From: Antarcticimicrobium sp040365005
GTDB taxonomy: Bacteria; Pseudomonadota; Alphaproteobacteria; Rhodobacterales; Rhodobacteraceae
Reading direction: 5' to 3'
Assembly: GCF_040365005.1 (NCBI RefSeq)
Contig: NZ_BAABWV010000007.1
Span: 143,076-207,075, forward strand
Length of the DNA: 64,000 bases
The position numbers and the translations under genes are program-made. Within the stretch, counting starts at the first letter, position 1, and each line of letters begins with the position of its first letter. Positions 37,992 to 47,484 of the stretch are shown here, piece by piece. The notes beneath the pieces are model-generated. The model worked only from the letters and a program-made list of their open reading frames with translations. It had not been told where the DNA came from and did not search any database.

Positions 37992-39965
37992 TTGGTTCAG
38001 ACGCAGTCTGGCGCCGAGGGGCTATTGTCCCTTCCGGCGCTGCTTCAACGCAATGCGACCCAGTTCGGGAATGCCCCTGCCTATCGGGAAAAGGAATTCG
38101 GGATCTGGCAGAGCTGGACCTGGGCCGAGACCGAAAAGGAAATCGAGGCGCTGGCGCTGGGGCTGATCAACCTGGGCGTCAACGAGGGCGACTTCATCGC
38201 CATCATCGGCCGCAACCGGCCGCATCTTTACTGGTCGATGGTCGCCGCCCAGTCGGTCGGCGCGATCCCGGTGCCGCTGTATCAGGACGCGGTGGCCGAG
38301 GAGATGGCCTATGTGCTGGGCCATTGCGGCGCCCGCTTCGTCATCGCCGGTGACCAGGAGCAGGTCGACAAGGTGATCGAGGTGCAGGATCAGCTGCATC
38401 AGTTCGAACACCTGATCTATCTCGATCCGCGCGGGCTGCGCAAATACGACCACTCCCACCTGCACGACTACCGCCACGTGCAGGACCAGGGCCGCGCCGC
38501 CCGGGACGAGTTCATCAACGAGCTGATCGCCCGGCGCCAAAAGCCGACCTATGACAGCACCTGCGTGATGCTCTACACCTCCGGCACCACCGGCAAGCCC
38601 AAGGGCGTGGTGCTCTCCAACCGCAACGTGATCGAAAGCGCCAGGAACTCGGCCGAGTTCGATCACCTGACCCGGGGCGAGGATATCCTGTCCTACCTGC
38701 CGATGGCCTGGGTCGGCGACTTCATCTTCTCGGTCGGTCAGGCCTATTGGTGCGGCTTCGCGGTGAACTGCCCCGAAAGCGCTGACACCATGATCACCGA
38801 CCTGCGCGAGATCGGGCCAACCTATTACTTTGCGCCGCCCCGCGTGTTCGAGACGCAGCTGACCAACGTCATGATCCGCATGGAGGACGCCGGGCGGCTG
38901 AAAAAGGCGATGTTCCACACCTTCATGGAGCACGCCCGCAAGGTCGGGCCGCGGATCCTGGACGGCAAGCCGGTCGGTGTCTGGGACCGGCTGAAATACG
39001 CGCTCGGCAATGTCCTGGTCTACGGGCCGCTCAAGGATACGCTGGGCTTCTCCCGCATCCGGGTCGGCTATACCGCCGGCGAGGCGATCGGGCCGGAGAT
39101 CTTCGATTTCTACCGCTCGCTCGGCATCAACCTCAAACAGCTCTACGGCCAGACCGAGGCGACGGTGTTCATCACCATCCAGCCCGATGGCGAGGTGCGC
39201 GCCGATACCGTCGGCGTGCCGGCCCCGGACGTGGAGATCCGCATCGCCGACAACGGCGAGATCTTCTACCGCAGCCCGGGCGTGTTCGTGGAATACTACA
39301 AGAACGCCGAGTCCACCGCCTCGACCAAGGACCCCGAAGGCTGGGTCGCCACCGGTGACGCCGGCTTCATCGAGGAAAGCAGCGGCCACCTGCGGATCAT
39401 CGACCGCGCCAAGGACGTGGGCAAACTGGCCGACGGCGCGATGTTCGCGCCCAAGTATGTCGAGAACAAGCTCAAGTTCTATCCCGACATCCTTGAGGCG
39501 GTGCTGTTCGGCAATGACCGCGACCGCTGCGTCGCCTTCATCAACATCGACCTCACCGCTGTCGGCAACTGGGCCGAGCGCAACAACATCGCCTATGCCT
39601 CCTACCAGGAGCTGGCGGGCCATCCCAAGGTTCTGGGTGCCATCCAGGAGCATGTGTCGGAGGTCAACCGCTCGGTCGCCCAGGACGAGATGCTGTCGGG
39701 CTGCCAGGTGCATCGCTTTGTCGTGTTGCACAAGGAGCTGGACGCCGACGACGGCGAGATGACCCGCACCCGCAAGGTGCGCCGCCGCATCGTCGAAGAG
39801 AAATACGCCGACATCATCGAGGCGCTTTATGACGGGTCGGAAACCGTTTCGACCCGGACCGAGGTCACCTACGAGGACGGCCGCAAGGGCCATATCAGCG
39901 CCACGCTGCAACTCCGCGACGCCACCGTGCAGCCGGTCGCGCCGCACAAGGTGGCGGCGGAATGA
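37992..39965 (+). CDS. Long-chain-type acyl-CoA ligase (AMP-binding)
   Basis: A 657-residue ANL ligase. The P-loop is MLYTSGTTGKPKGVVLSNRN; later motifs are QLYGQTEATVF and WVATGDAGFIEE, with the RAKDVGKLADG stretch near the hinge. It starts with TTG at 37992 nine bases after GGGAGGAG. It is the first gene of the Liv-type transporter operon. The TTGACG element at about 37898 may be its -35 box. With the PaaK-like ligase at the other end, it suggests activation of the imported acid to a CoA ester. The substrate is unknown. Confidence 0.92.
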   Translation: MVQTQSGAEGLLSLPALLQRNATQFGNAPAYREKEFGIWQSWTWAETEKEIEALALGLINLGVNEGDFIAIIGRNRPHLYWSMVAAQSVGAIPVPLYQDAVAEEMAYVLGHCGARFVIAGDQEQVDKVIEVQDQLHQFEHLIYLDPRGLRKYDHSHLHDYRHVQDQGRAARDEFINELIARRQKPTYDSTCVMLYTSGTTGKPKGVVLSNRNVIESARNSAEFDHLTRGEDILSYLPMAWVGDFIFSVGQAYWCGFAVNCPESADTMITDLREIGPTYYFAPPRVFETQLTNVMIRMEDAGRLKKAMFHTFMEHARKVGPRILDGKPVGVWDRLKYALGNVLVYGPLKDTLGFSRIRVGYTAGEAIGPEIFDFYRSLGINLKQLYGQTEATVFITIQPDGEVRADTVGVPAPDVEIRIADNGEIFYRSPGVFVEYYKNAESTASTKDPEGWVATGDAGFIEESSGHLRIIDRAKDVGKLADGAMFAPKYVENKLKFYPDILEAVLFGNDRDRCVAFINIDLTAVGNWAERNNIAYASYQELAGHPKVLGAIQEHVSEVNRSVAQDEMLSGCQVHRFVVLHKELDADDGEMTRTRKVRRRIVEEKYADIIEALYDGSETVSTRTEVTYEDGRKGHISATLQLRDATVQPVAPHKVAAE

Positions 39966-40031
39966 CGGGGCCGGGGCAGGGCGCCGCGGCCGGGAACCGC
40001 GCCGGCGGCAGCAATTGGACTAGAAAGAAGG

Positions 40032-40859
40032 ATGGATCGCATGCTTGATCAGGCCGAGGGGTACACCACCGCGGATGGCCGCAAGATCGGCGGCGTGGTG
40101 ATGGAAATGAAGAACATCACCCTGCGTTTCGGGGGCGTGGTGGCGATCAAGGACATCTCCTTCGATATCCGCGAGGGCGAGATCCGCGCCATCATCGGCC
40201 CCAACGGCGCCGGCAAATCCTCGATGCTCAACGTGATCTCGGGCTTCTACGTGCCCTCCGAGGGCGAGGTCTGGTTCCACGGCGCGAAACGGCCGCAGAT
40301 GAAACCCTACGAGGTGGCGCGCCAAGGAATCGCGCGGACCTTTCAGAACATCGCCCTGTTCGAAGGGATGAGCGTGCTTGACAACGTGATGACCGGGCGG
40401 CTCACCCACATGAAGACCGGCGTGTTCTCGCAGGCCCTGTGGAAGGGACCGGCGGAGAAAGAGGAAACCGAGAACCGCGAGGTGGCGGAAAAGATCATCG
40501 ACTTTCTCGAGATCCAGCATATCCGCAAGACGCCGGTGTCGCGGCTGCCCTACGGGCTGAAGAAACGCGTCGAACTGGCCCGCGCGCTGGCCGCCCAGCC
40601 CAAGCTCTTGCTGCTCGACGAGCCGATGGCCGGCATGAACGTCGAGGAGAAAGAGGACATGTCCCGCTTCATCCTCGACGTGAACGACGAGTTCGGCACC
40701 ACCATCGCGCTGATCGAACACGACATGGGCGTCGTGATGGACCTCTCGGACCGGGTGGTGGTGATGGATTACGGCAAGAAGATCGGCGACGGCTCGCCCG
40801 ACGAGGTGCGCAACAACCAGGACGTCATCGACGCCTACCTGGGGGTGGCCCATGACTGA
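40032..40859 (+). CDS. Branched-chain amino acid-type ABC transporter ATP-binding protein (LivG-like)
   Basis: A 275-residue ATPase with Walker A GPNGAGKSS, a degenerate signature region (VSRLPYGLKKRVELARAL in place of LSGGQ), Walker B LLLLDEPMAGMN and the switch His in ALIEHDMGVV. The LivG-type C-terminal tail follows. The unusual signature (LPYGLKK) is common in a subset of Liv-like systems. It starts 66 bases after the ligase and precedes LivH. Confidence 0.93.
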   Translation: MDRMLDQAEGYTTADGRKIGGVVMEMKNITLRFGGVVAIKDISFDIREGEIRAIIGPNGAGKSSMLNVISGFYVPSEGEVWFHGAKRPQMKPYEVARQGIARTFQNIALFEGMSVLDNVMTGRLTHMKTGVFSQALWKGPAEKEETENREVAEKIIDFLEIQHIRKTPVSRLPYGLKKRVELARALAAQPKLLLLDEPMAGMNVEEKEDMSRFILDVNDEFGTTIALIEHDMGVVMDLSDRVVVMDYGKKIGDGSPDEVRNNQDVIDAYLGVAHD

Positions 40860-40906
40860 TCCGAGACAAACCCGCGCCGTGCCGGCATACAAAAAGGGAG
40901 GCGCAG

Positions 40907-41893
40907 ATGCCTGATCAAGTGGTTTTCGCGCTGGAGGTCACCCTCAACGGCCTCATGGCCGGGGTGCTCTACGCGCTGGTGGCTCTGGGATTCGTGCTGA
41001 TCTACAAGGCGTCCGGCATCTTCAACTATGCCCAGGGCGTGATGGCGTTGTTCGCGGCGATGACGCTGGTCGGGATCATGGAGGGGCAGGTGCCCTTCTC
41101 GCACCTGATCAACGCGGTGTTCGGCACCGAGCTGCACCATTTCGGCTGGCACCTGCCCGGACTGGCGGCGATCCTGCTGACCATGGCGGTGATGGTGCTG
41201 CTGGCCTGGTGCGTGCAGCAGTTCGTGATGCGCCACCTGGTCGGGCAGGAACCGATCATCCTGTTCATGGCGACCATCGGGCTGGCCTATTTCCTCGAAG
41301 GGGTCTCCGACCTGATGTGGGGGTCCGAGATCAAGAAACTCGACGTCGGCCTGCCGCAGGGCCTGAACGAGACGATCGACAGCGTCACCTACAACATCTT
41401 CGGCTACGGGTTCTTCATCGACAACCTCGACATCGTCGCGACCATCATCGCCGCGCTGCTGGTGATCGCGCTGGTCGCCTTCAGCCAGTATACCAAGGAG
41501 GGCCGCGCCATGCGCGCGGTGGCCGATGACCACCAGGCGGCGCTCTCGGTGGGGATCTCGCTGAACTTCATCTGGGTCATGGTCTGGTCGGTCGCGGGGT
41601 TCGTCGCGCTGGTCGCCGGCATCATGTGGGGCACCAAGTCGGGGGTGCAGTTCTCGCTGTCGCTGATCGCGCTCAAGGCGCTGCCGGTGCTGATGCTGGG
41701 CGGGTTCACCTCGATCCCGGGTGCCATCGTCGGCGGGCTGATCATCGGGGTGGGTGAAAAGCTGTTCGACTTCATGATCGGCCCGATGGTCGGCGGCGCC
41801 ACCGAGAACTGGTTCGCCTACGTGCTGGCGCTGGTGTTCCTCGTGTTCCGGCCGCAGGGCCTGTTCGGCGAGAAGATCATCGAGAGGGTGTGA
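40907..41893 (+). CDS. Branched-chain amino acid-type ABC transporter permease (LivH-like)
   Basis: A 328-residue permease with about eight helices, starting EVTLNGLMAGVLYALVALGF and continuing LIYKASGIFNYAQGVMALF, both typical of LivH. The EAA-like region TKEGRAMRAVADDHQAALSV is present. The stop overlaps a possible GTG start of the next small gene. Confidence 0.94.
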   Translation: MPDQVVFALEVTLNGLMAGVLYALVALGFVLIYKASGIFNYAQGVMALFAAMTLVGIMEGQVPFSHLINAVFGTELHHFGWHLPGLAAILLTMAVMVLLAWCVQQFVMRHLVGQEPIILFMATIGLAYFLEGVSDLMWGSEIKKLDVGLPQGLNETIDSVTYNIFGYGFFIDNLDIVATIIAALLVIALVAFSQYTKEGRAMRAVADDHQAALSVGISLNFIWVMVWSVAGFVALVAGIMWGTKSGVQFSLSLIALKALPVLMLGGFTSIPGAIVGGLIIGVGEKLFDFMIGPMVGGATENWFAYVLALVFLVFRPQGLFGEKIIERV

Positions 41894-41895
41894 GC

Positions 41896-42150
41896 ATGAA
41901 ACAGCTGATTGCCATCATCAACGTGATCGCCTGGTCGGGCTTCTGGGCCTTTGGCTATATCGCCCTGACCTCCGACGACCTGTCGCAGCGCCAGTTGGTG
42001 ATCGCCGCGATCCTGGCCTTTGCCGGCTTCCTCACCGGGGTGCTGGCCTATCTCAAGCTCTGCCGCGCCTCGGAAGAGAACGGCTTCGAGCCCAGAAAAC
42101 AACTCGACGCCGCCACGCGCGAGCGGGCGCAATCCCAGGGGGGCCTCTGA
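41896..42150 (+). CDS. Small two-helix membrane protein between LivH and LivM
   Basis: An 84-residue protein with two hydrophobic helices (QLIAIINVIAWSGFWAFGYI and LVIAAILAFAGFLTGVLAYL) and a charged C-terminus (DAATRERAQSQGGL). It starts three bases after the LivH stop, or overlaps it if GTG at 41890 is used. GAGAGGG lies eight bases before the ATG. It is two bases from the LivM start. I do not recognise a family. Its position suggests an accessory subunit of this transporter. Confidence 0.75.
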   Translation: MKQLIAIINVIAWSGFWAFGYIALTSDDLSQRQLVIAAILAFAGFLTGVLAYLKLCRASEENGFEPRKQLDAATRERAQSQGGL

Positions 42151-42151
42151 C

Positions 42152-43228
42152 GTGTTCTACCGTGAAGCAGGCGATTTCAAGACAACCTACCAGCAGGACA
42201 GCCAGACCTTTCCGATCCGGTTCGACCGCTATCGTTACTATGTCGTTCTGGCGGTGGCCTTCGGGGTCGTGCCGTTCCTGATCAATGATTACTGGGCCAA
42301 CGCGATCCTGATCCCGTTCCTGATCTATGCCATCGCGGCGATCGGGCTGAATATCCTGACCGGCTATTGCGGCCAGGTCTCGCTGGGCACCGGCGGGTTC
42401 ATGGCGGTCGGCGCCTATGCCTGTTACAAGCTGATGACCGCCTTTCCCGAGGTCAGCATGTTCATCCACGTGATCCTGGCCGGCGGAATCACCTCGGCGG
42501 TCGGCGTGTTGTTCGGCCTGCCGTCCCTGCGGATCAAGGGGTTCTACCTTGCGGTGGCGACGCTGGCGGCGCAGTTCTTCCTGGTCTGGCTGCTCAACCG
42601 TGTGCCGTGGTTCTACAACTACTCCGCCTCGGGCCAGATCTCGGCACCCGAGCGCGAGGTGTTCGGTATCCTCATCACCGGGGCCAACGCCCCCACCTGG
42701 GCGGTCTACCTGTTCTGCCTGATCTTCCTGACCCTGGCTGGGCTGCTGGCGCGCAACCTCACCCGCGGCACCGTCGGCCGCACCTGGATGGCGATCCGCG
42801 ACATGGACATCGCCGCCGAGATCATCGGGGTGAACCCGCTGACCGCGAAACTGTCGGCCTTTGCCGTCAGCTCGTTCTTCGTTGGCATCTCGGGCGCGCT
42901 GTTCTTCTCGGTCTATCTCGGCGCGGTCGAGGTCGGCGAGGCCTTCGGCATCCAGAAATCCTTCCTGGTGCTGTTTATGGTCATCATCGGTGGGCTGGGC
43001 TCGATCTTCGGCTCCTTCGCCGGCGCGGCCTTCCTTGTGGTGTTGCCGGTGGCGCTGAAGCTGGTCGGCGTCGACGTGTTGGGCTGGGCGACGGATATCG
43101 TGGCGCATTTGCAGCTGGTCATCGTCGGCGCGCTGATCATCACCTTCCTGGTGCTGGAGCCGCATGGGCTGGCGCAGCTCTGGCGCGTCGCCAAGGAAAA
43201 ACTCAGACTCTGGCCGTTCCCGTACTGA
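42152..43228 (+). CDS. Branched-chain amino acid-type ABC transporter permease (LivM-like)
   Basis: A 358-residue permease. It starts with GTG at 42152 (VFYREAGDFKTTYQQDSQTF), two bases after the previous stop and close to a G-rich ribosome site. LivM features are AIAAIGLNILTGYCGQVSLG and RDMDIAAEIIGVNPLTAKL. The upstream extension of the frame overlaps the small membrane protein gene and was rejected. Confidence 0.93.
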   Translation: MFYREAGDFKTTYQQDSQTFPIRFDRYRYYVVLAVAFGVVPFLINDYWANAILIPFLIYAIAAIGLNILTGYCGQVSLGTGGFMAVGAYACYKLMTAFPEVSMFIHVILAGGITSAVGVLFGLPSLRIKGFYLAVATLAAQFFLVWLLNRVPWFYNYSASGQISAPEREVFGILITGANAPTWAVYLFCLIFLTLAGLLARNLTRGTVGRTWMAIRDMDIAAEIIGVNPLTAKLSAFAVSSFFVGISGALFFSVYLGAVEVGEAFGIQKSFLVLFMVIIGGLGSIFGSFAGAAFLVVLPVALKLVGVDVLGWATDIVAHLQLVIVGALIITFLVLEPHGLAQLWRVAKEKLRLWPFPY

Positions 43229-43309
43229 CGGGGCCGACTACCGATGAGGGGGGGAGGAGCCCGCCTCGTGAAACGACACATCGGACGAAACCAAGGGAGG
43301 AATGACCCG

Positions 43310-44593
43310 ATGAAGAAGACACTGACTGCACTGGCGCTTGGCGCCCTGATGACGGCGGGGCCGGCAATGGCCGAACTCGTGTTCCCGTCGCTCAGCTACC
43401 GGACCGGGCCCTATGCGGCGGGCGGGATCCCGTTCGCGGACGGCTATGCCGACTATTTCACCCTGCTGAACGAGCGGGATGGCGGCATCGGCGGCGAGAT
43501 GGTGCGCGTCCCCGAATGCGAAACGGCGTACAACACCGAAAAAGGCGTGGAATGCTACGAATCGACCAAGGGCGAAGGCGCGCTGGTCTATCAACCCCTG
43601 TCCACCGGCATCACCTACCAGCTGATCCCCAAGGTGACCTCGGACCAGATCCCGATGCTGACCTCGGGTCTGGGCCGGACCTCGGCCAAGAACGGTGACG
43701 TGTTCCCCTGGGTGTTCAACTTCCCGGCCAACTACTGGGACGGCGCCTCGGTCGCGGTCAAGCACATCATCGAGCAGGAGGGCGGCGATGTCTCGGGCAA
43801 GAAGATCGCGCTGGTCTATCACAACTCCGCCTATGGCAAGGAGCCGATCCGCACGCTCGAGGAACTGTCCAAGAAACACGGCTATGAGCTGACCCTGCTG
43901 CCGGTCGATCACCCCGGCCAGGAACAGAAGAGTCAGTGGCTGCAGATCCGCCGCGAGCGTCCCGACTACGTGATCATGTACGGCTGGGGCGTGATGAACC
44001 AGGTCGCCGTGCAGGAGGCCGTCAACATCCGCTTCCCGATGGATCATTTCATCGGCATCTGGTGGTCGGGGTCGGAGAACGACGTGCTGCCCGCCGGCGA
44101 GGGCGCCGATGGCTACAAGGCACTGACCTTCCACAACCTCGGCGACGATTACCCGCTGTATGATGACCTGCGGAAATACGTCATTGACGCGGGCAAGGCG
44201 GCCGGTGCCGGCGATCAGGTCGGGTCGGTGATCTACAACCGCGGTCTCTATGCCGCGATGCTGGTGGCAGAAGCCGCGCGCACCGCGCAGGAAATCCACG
44301 GCACCTCCAAGATCACCGGGGCGATGATGCGCGACGGCATGGAAGCACTGAACATCACCGAGGAACGCATGGCCGAGATGGGCCTGCCGAACTTCGGTCC
44401 GGCCTTCCAGGTCTCGTGCAAGAACCACGGTGGCGATGGCTACGCGGCGATGGCCCAGTGGGATGCCAAAGCCAAGACATGGTCGCTGATCACCGACTAT
44501 ATCCAGGCCGACCAGGAGGTGGTCCAGCCGCTGATCGACGCGGACTCCGCTGCCTTTGCCGCGGAAAACAACATCGAGTCGCGCTGCGAATAA
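43310..44593 (+). CDS. ABC transporter substrate-binding protein (Liv family type I)
   Basis: A 427-residue periplasmic binding protein with a Sec signal (MKKTLTALALGALMTAGPAM, cleavage after AMA). The mature chain has the Leu/Ile/Val-binding fold, with DGYADYFTLLNERDGGIGG and the hinge segment KKIALVYHNSAYGKEP. GGGAGG precedes the ATG. The binding pocket cannot be read from sequence alone; in such operons with CoA ligases, aromatic or dicarboxylic acids are typical ligands. Confidence 0.92.
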   Translation: MKKTLTALALGALMTAGPAMAELVFPSLSYRTGPYAAGGIPFADGYADYFTLLNERDGGIGGEMVRVPECETAYNTEKGVECYESTKGEGALVYQPLSTGITYQLIPKVTSDQIPMLTSGLGRTSAKNGDVFPWVFNFPANYWDGASVAVKHIIEQEGGDVSGKKIALVYHNSAYGKEPIRTLEELSKKHGYELTLLPVDHPGQEQKSQWLQIRRERPDYVIMYGWGVMNQVAVQEAVNIRFPMDHFIGIWWSGSENDVLPAGEGADGYKALTFHNLGDDYPLYDDLRKYVIDAGKAAGAGDQVGSVIYNRGLYAAMLVAEAARTAQEIHGTSKITGAMMRDGMEALNITEERMAEMGLPNFGPAFQVSCKNHGGDGYAAMAQWDAKAKTWSLITDYIQADQEVVQPLIDADSAAFAAENNIESRCE

Positions 44594-44644
44594 GGCGCGA
44601 TGGTCCGGCGGCGGCACATGCCGTCGCCGGAGAATTCACACGCT

Positions 44645-45499
44645 ATGCCGGAAAGACACCCCATGCTGGATGCTGCCAAGACCACCGACGTGCAGGCCGA
44701 GACCCTGCTGGAAGTCAACAATATCGAGGTGATCTACAACCACGTGATCCTCGTGCTCAAAGGGGTCAGTCTCAACGTGCCCAAGGGCGGCATCACCGCG
44801 CTTCTCGGGGGTAACGGCGCGGGCAAGACCACCACGCTCAAGGCGATCTCGGCGTTGTTGCAGTCGGAACGCGGCGAGGTGACCAAGGGTTCGGTCAAGT
44901 ATCGCGGCGAGGCGGTGCACCATGCCGACCCCGCCGATGTGGTGCGCAAGGGCGTGATCCAGGTGATGGAGGGGCGCCACTGCTTCGAGCACCTCACCGT
45001 CGAGGAAAACCTGCTCACCGGTTATTACACCCGCAAGGGTGGCAAGGCCGAGATGATGGCCGACCTCGAAAAGGTCTATGCCTATTTCCCCCGCCTCAAG
45101 GAGCGCCGCCGCAGCCAGGCCGGCTATACCTCGGGCGGCGAACAACAGATGGTCGCGATCGGCCGCGCGATGATGGCCAAGCCCGAAACCATCCTGCTGG
45201 ATGAACCCAGCATGGGGCTCGCGCCGCAGCTGGTCGAGGAGATCTTCGGCATCGTCAGGGATCTGAACGAACAGGAAGGGGTGACCTTCCTTCTGGCCGA
45301 GCAGAACACCAATGTCGCACTGCGTTTTGCCCATTACGGCTATATCCTCGAATCCGGCCGCGTTGTGATGGACGGCCCCGCCGCCGACCTGCGCGAGAAC
45401 CAGGACGTCAAGGAATTCTATCTCGGCATGTCCGACGAGGGCCGCAAGAGCTTCCGCGACGTGCGCTCCTATCGCCGCCGCAAACGGTGGCTGAGCTGA
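44645..45499 (+). CDS. Branched-chain amino acid-type ABC transporter ATP-binding protein (LivF-like)
   Basis: A 284-residue ATPase with Walker A GGNGAGKTTT, signature YTSGGEQQMVAIGRAMM, Walker B ETILLDEPSMGLAP and switch region FLLAEQNTNVAL. It completes the LivFGHMK set. The ATG at 44645 follows GGAG at a longish distance; a second ATG at 44663 with GGAAAG nearer is possible. The basic C-terminus RSYRRRKRWLS is longer than in many LivF proteins. Confidence 0.92.
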   Translation: MPERHPMLDAAKTTDVQAETLLEVNNIEVIYNHVILVLKGVSLNVPKGGITALLGGNGAGKTTTLKAISALLQSERGEVTKGSVKYRGEAVHHADPADVVRKGVIQVMEGRHCFEHLTVEENLLTGYYTRKGGKAEMMADLEKVYAYFPRLKERRRSQAGYTSGGEQQMVAIGRAMMAKPETILLDEPSMGLAPQLVEEIFGIVRDLNEQEGVTFLLAEQNTNVALRFAHYGYILESGRVVMDGPAADLRENQDVKEFYLGMSDEGRKSFRDVRSYRRRKRWLS

Positions 45500-45635
45500 C
45501 GACGGGCGCCCCGCGCACCGACCAATTTTGACAACGGCCGGTCGATCCGGCGCGCCACCCGCGTCGCGGGACACAGGGCAGGGGGCTTCCCCGGCCAAGG
45601 GGGCAGTGGCCCAAGGACAAGGACGAGGCTTAACG

Positions 45636-46808
45636 ATGACCGCTCATTTCGACGACCTGGAGACCCGCTCTGCCGATGCCCGCGTCGCGGGCCAGTTGCA
45701 GGCGCTGAATGCCAACCTGGCGCGCAACGGGCTGGACCCGCTGGACGATCTGTCAGGCCTCACCGCGCTCCCCGTCCTGCGCAAGTCCGAACTGAGCGAA
45801 CGGCAGAAGGCCGCGCCGCCCTTCGGCGGGCTGCCGGTGGCGAACGTGGCCCATATCTTCCAGTCGCCCGGGCCGATCTATGAACCCGGCGGAACCAGCC
45901 ACGACTGGTGGCGCATGGGCCGTTTCCTCTGTGCCGCCGGAATCGGCAGGGGCGACATCGTCCAGAACTGTTTCGGCTATCACCTCACGCCCGCCGGCAT
46001 GATCTTTGAAAACGGTGCCCGCGCCGTCGGCGCCGCCGTGGTCCCCGCCGGAACCGGCCAGACCGAGCTTCAGGCCCGCGCCGCCCATGACATCGGCGTC
46101 ACCGCCTATGCGGGCACGCCCGATTACCTCAAGATCATCCTCGACAAGGCCGAGGCGATGGGGCTGGCGCTGAAGATCACCAAGGCGGCGGTGGGCGGCG
46201 GTGCCCTGTTCCCCTCGCTGCGCCAGGAATACGCCGATCGCGGCATTTCCTGCCTGCAAAGCTATGCCACCGCCGACCTGGGCAACATCGCCTATGAAAC
46301 CGCGGCGATGGAGGGGATGATCGTCGACGAGCACGTCATCGTCGAGATCGTCACCCCCGGCACCGGCACGCCGGTGGCCCCCGGCGAGGTCGGCGAGGTG
46401 GTGGTCACCACCCTCAACCCCGATTACCCGCTGGTACGATTTGCTACCGGCGATCTCTCCGCCGTGCTGCCGGGGCTCTCGCCCTGTGGCCGCACCAACA
46501 TGCGGATCAAGGGCTGGATGGGCCGCGCCGACCAGACCACCAAGATCAAGGGCATGTTCGTGCGCCCCGAACAGGTGGCCGCGCTGGTCGACAAGCACGA
46601 CGAGATCGTCAAGGCCCGCGTCATCGCCACCCGCGACGGCGAGATGGACGCCATGACCGTGCAGATCGAGGCGACAGGCGGCGACGCCGGCGCCTATGCC
46701 TCCAGCGTCGCGGATCTGCTCAAGCTCAAGGGCAAGATCGAGGTCGTCGCCCCCGGCGCCCTGCCCAAGGACGGGCTGGTGATCGAGGACCAGCGCAAAT
46801 ACGATTGA
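45636..46808 (+). CDS. Phenylacetate-CoA ligase-type (PaaK-like) AMP-binding protein
   Basis: A 390-residue protein of the PaaK branch of AMP-forming ligases: FQSPGPIYEPGGTSHDWWRM near the start, SYATADLGNIAYET, the TGDLSAVLPG loop and the C-terminal GRADQTTKIKGMFVRPEQV. It is shorter than true PaaK (about 430-440), and the usual SSGTTGKP loop is replaced by SPGPIYEPGG, so catalytic competence should be regarded as open. It ends the transporter operon. Several roseobacter operons pair such a protein with Liv transporters. Confidence 0.85.
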   Translation: MTAHFDDLETRSADARVAGQLQALNANLARNGLDPLDDLSGLTALPVLRKSELSERQKAAPPFGGLPVANVAHIFQSPGPIYEPGGTSHDWWRMGRFLCAAGIGRGDIVQNCFGYHLTPAGMIFENGARAVGAAVVPAGTGQTELQARAAHDIGVTAYAGTPDYLKIILDKAEAMGLALKITKAAVGGGALFPSLRQEYADRGISCLQSYATADLGNIAYETAAMEGMIVDEHVIVEIVTPGTGTPVAPGEVGEVVVTTLNPDYPLVRFATGDLSAVLPGLSPCGRTNMRIKGWMGRADQTTKIKGMFVRPEQVAALVDKHDEIVKARVIATRDGEMDAMTVQIEATGGDAGAYASSVADLLKLKGKIEVVAPGALPKDGLVIEDQRKYD

Positions 46809-46842
46809 AGGGCCGCGCGTCCGGCGCCGCCCCTCCCAACCG

Positions 46843-47337
46843 TCAATAGCGGCCGATTTCCACGCGCTGTTCCTCCAGGATCTTTCCGGCCGGAGAGACT
46901 GCCCGCACGACCGCGAAATAGCGGTGGCCCTTGCCGCTGGAGCACGGTGGCATATAGCCCTTCGAGGCGTATTTCCCGGTTCCCCGTGCCGCTGAAACGA
47001 CCTTGGCCTTTCCCGGCAGTTTGCCCTTGAGGCCCGGAACCGGGTACAGCTCTGCCGAGGTGCCGCTTACCGGGTAGCCGATGACGCCATGCCCGCCGTT
47101 CTTCGACAGCGGCTCATAGTCCCGATCATTGTACGCGACATAGACCCAGGCCGTTTCGCCCGGCAGGTTCGACACCGTCATCGGCGGGGTCGAACCCTTG
47201 CCGCCGAACAGCGTGCAGTGCTGGCCTTTCGGAACGCGTTTTCCGTCCCAGCCGCCACCGAGCGCGACCGACATGTCGGCGCAGGCGGCCCCGGCGGCGA
47301 ATATCGAGCCGGTGCACAGAGCAATGGTGGTTTTCAA
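46843..47337 (-). CDS. Secreted PEBP-like (YbhB/YbcL-type) small protein
   Basis: A 164-residue protein with a signal peptide (LKTTIALCTGSIFAAGAACA). It starts with TTG at 47337, seven bases after GGGAGA; the frame has no ATG in a suitable place. The mature part has segments like phosphatidylethanolamine-binding proteins (STPPMTVSNLPGETAWVYVA; GHGVIGYPVSG; YMPPCSSGKGHRYFAVV). The PEBP assignment is moderate. It converges with the PaaK-like gene and is divergent from the iron permease. Confidence 0.65.
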   Translation of the reverse strand: MKTTIALCTGSIFAAGAACADMSVALGGGWDGKRVPKGQHCTLFGGKGSTPPMTVSNLPGETAWVYVAYNDRDYEPLSKNGGHGVIGYPVSGTSAELYPVPGLKGKLPGKAKVVSAARGTGKYASKGYMPPCSSGKGHRYFAVVRAVSPAGKILEEQRVEIGRY

Positions 47338-47484
47338 TAGTATCTCCCAAATAGATGTTTTCGATGCCGCGACGGTAGCAGAGCACGCGCGGCTGTCCAC
47401 CGATACACGCGCCGCGATCAAATCGCGCTGGAAATCCGACCATTAAGCTAGGATAAAGGGGCACACCCGAGCGCGAGGCCCCCC

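Noticed and set aside
38022..39947. A 641-codon minus-strand frame opposite the FadD-like ligase
   Set aside because: Antisense shadow with skewed composition and no recognisable motif.
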